DNA of 64,000 nucleotides from Aureobasidium sp. EXF-3400 (lineage: Eukaryota > Ascomycota > Dothideomycetes > Dothideales > Saccotheciaceae): the NCBI GenBank assembly GCA_024195585.1, contig SWBL01000046.1, positions 1-64,000 on the forward strand, in the 5' to 3' direction. Below are positions 62,450 through 64,000 of this stretch, in pieces; the stretch's first letter is position 1; each line of letters begins with the position of its first letter. The position numbers were made by a program, and so were the translations under genes. The notes under the pieces are model-generated. The model saw only the letters and a list, made by a program, of their open reading frames with translations, ran no database searches and had not been told where the DNA came from.

Positions 62450-64000
62450 GTGGGCATCTGCAGCTGCTGCAGGTCAAGTTCGAAGCAAGAAAATCGATAG
62501 AAGCACATCACCGAATGCATTCGTAAGGTGCGCATGCTGCTACATTTGTCTCTTTATTACACTGCCGCTCGCTTTCTTGTCCTTTGAATCAGGGTTTATG
62601 CCTCCTGCTCACGTTATCGCCGATGGAGGACCTCATTTGAGATTGATGCTCGGCTTGTCGGACCCGCGAAACATAAGCTCGGGACCCTTGGTCTGTTCGT
62701 GGTTATGGCACCTGTCGGCAGAAGCGACCCTTGTCGACGTTCAAGTCAGCCTAAAGCACGCAAACCGCTCGCGCGGTCGGCTCATCTCGCCATACGGCCC
62801 GTCTGAATCGTGGTAGGGCCACACGGTATACGATACCGCTTGTTTCTAACCGTGCCTAGAAGACTGAATTGATCGACATGGCACTTCATGGCGTCTGCAG
62901 GTGAGATGAAACTCGCTTGTTCTCACTAACGAGCTACTTCCTGGTGAGAGAAGCTTGGTGTGTGGCTTTTAAGTTCTGATGGTAAGCAGCAAACTTTCTA
63001 GATGGCACTACAACAGGATCGTATGGATGAGTGCATCCTCTCACAATATCTCATCAGGTGAGAGAGAGACACTGATGTGCAAGTCTGTGATTTTGACTTC
63101 GAGCCCTGCATTTGCGACTTCGCACGTTCAATAGTTCGTGGTCTGGCAACCCAACTCAACTTCCTCGCACAGGGACGACATTTTGGTGGCGCAAATGAAT
63201 ATACCGTGGGTTTGGCAAAAAGTAATTCGGAGAAGAGAGCGTCCGCGTCAAGCAGCTCGTCAAACACTAATGGTTTGACGAATTGCTTTCAAGCAGACCT
63301 ATAGGCAATTTTCTTCTTATCAGTTGACGGAAGCGCAATCAGTCCATGCGGTCGTGCATGCGGCACAGCAAGATAGCTGCGATGGGATCCCTATATTTTG
63401 GTTTCAACTTGGAAAGTTTTCGATAGCTTGCTTCACTCTGCAGGATCAATTGGGTTTTTCCATCGTCTATAAACTCCATCCTTTGCTTCGTGTTTTCAAT
63501 GCCCAGCCAGTGTCGGGCCTTTGTGAGTGTGGTTTGGCAAAGGAAGCGACGTCCGTCCCTTATCAGCCGGCTAATCTATCTGGTATAGGACCAAAAAGCC
63601 TGGACCCTCCGACTCCGCAGATCTTTTGGAGGGGTTCGAACATGGTCCGCCGAAACAACTTCGGCTCTCAAACCATGTTCATCCTTCAGGAATATTTAAC
63701 GTGCGTAAAGTGGGACCAAACAAGACCCGAAAATAATTTATCCAAGACGCTTGAGACCATTTGCTGCCGTGCGGCGGCGTGGGTGGCTTGCATACGCCAA
63801 GCGACGAAACAAAAGGCTTGCCTTGAGGTTGCAATATGCAGAATGAACTCTAGGCCCGGGCTATCGTTGAAGGATAGTCCATGCACTGCGGCATGGTATT
63901 GCATCAGCAGAGAGGCGTGCAGATGGTCGGTAGTGCTCATTTGCTTCTTGGGTGTCTCTCTTTGCCTCAACATGGAAGGTGGCTCATGTGTGCGCATTGT
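62450..64000. other. No supportable gene, 1.55 kb to window end
   Basis: The promoter of the rhodopsin-like gene and then sequence with only short frames. A minus-strand frame at 63686-63997 reaches the window edge and could be an exon of a gene outside, but it shows no domain. The stretch 63600-63660 is GC-rich with CCG/CGG triplets. Confidence 0.4.

Overview
The window reads as nuclear DNA of a filamentous ascomycete (Pezizomycotina). Reading frames are broken by short GT-AG introns, mostly 47 to 90 bases. The proteins belong to families typical of moulds: Zn2Cys6 transcription factors with Upc2-like or Fungal_trans_2-type bodies, RTA1-like and fungal-rhodopsin-like membrane proteins, DUF3431, a Pho84 phosphate symporter, and a STAND-type N-terminal domain. 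A dispersed 5S rRNA gene and an intron-bearing tRNA-Glu are also present. I cannot name the species. No transposon, CRISPR array, telomere or phage-like feature was seen.

Layout. 0-4 kb: the 3' part of a 5S rRNA gene, a decayed GH47 alpha-mannosidase, a SnoaL-like (NTF2-fold) protein and a 73-residue secreted cysteine-rich peptide. 4-7 kb: a long gene-free stretch leading into a strongly codon-biased PHO84-type phosphate symporter (6968-8692), with E-boxes upstream. 10-15.9 kb: a Ras-like GTPase with an unusual C-terminus, a protein with a jacalin-like domain, a mitochondrial tricarboxylate carrier, and an Upc2-like Zn2Cys6 factor split by introns. 16-22.2 kb: a hypothetical protein, an RTA1-like membrane protein and a 7-exon sterol-glucosyltransferase-like enzyme. 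23.4-32.2 kb: a secreted GH78-like rhamnosidase, a STAND-N/ankyrin protein, a Zn2Cys6 factor and a secreted PAN/Apple-like protein.

32.5-48.6 kb: tRNA-Glu(CTC) with a 60-nt intron, a DUF3431 type II membrane protein, a Slm1-like BAR-PH protein, a microbial-type PARG with a late frameshift, a very large intronless Sec7-PH ARF-GEF and an atypical protein kinase. 49-54.4 kb: mitochondrial ClpP, a fungal-rhodopsin-like membrane protein and a low-complexity conserved fungal protein. 55.4-62.4 kb: a second Upc2-like Zn2Cys6 factor (nearly the same length as the first, with the same intron inside the zinc cluster), an FAD-linked oxidase, an MBL-fold protein with altered metal ligands and a second rhodopsin-like membrane protein. 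The last 1.5 kb holds nothing I can support.

Most genes look like independent housekeeping or accessory loci rather than one pathway. Two neighbourhoods may be functionally coherent, and both are inference only. One is the Upc2-like regulator, RTA1-like protein and sterol glucosyltransferase between 14.6 and 22.2 kb. The other is the regulator, FAD oxidase, MBL-fold protein and membrane protein between 55.4 and 62.4 kb. All spliced models were built by hand from splice consensus and frame continuity; exon coordinates are given in each entry.
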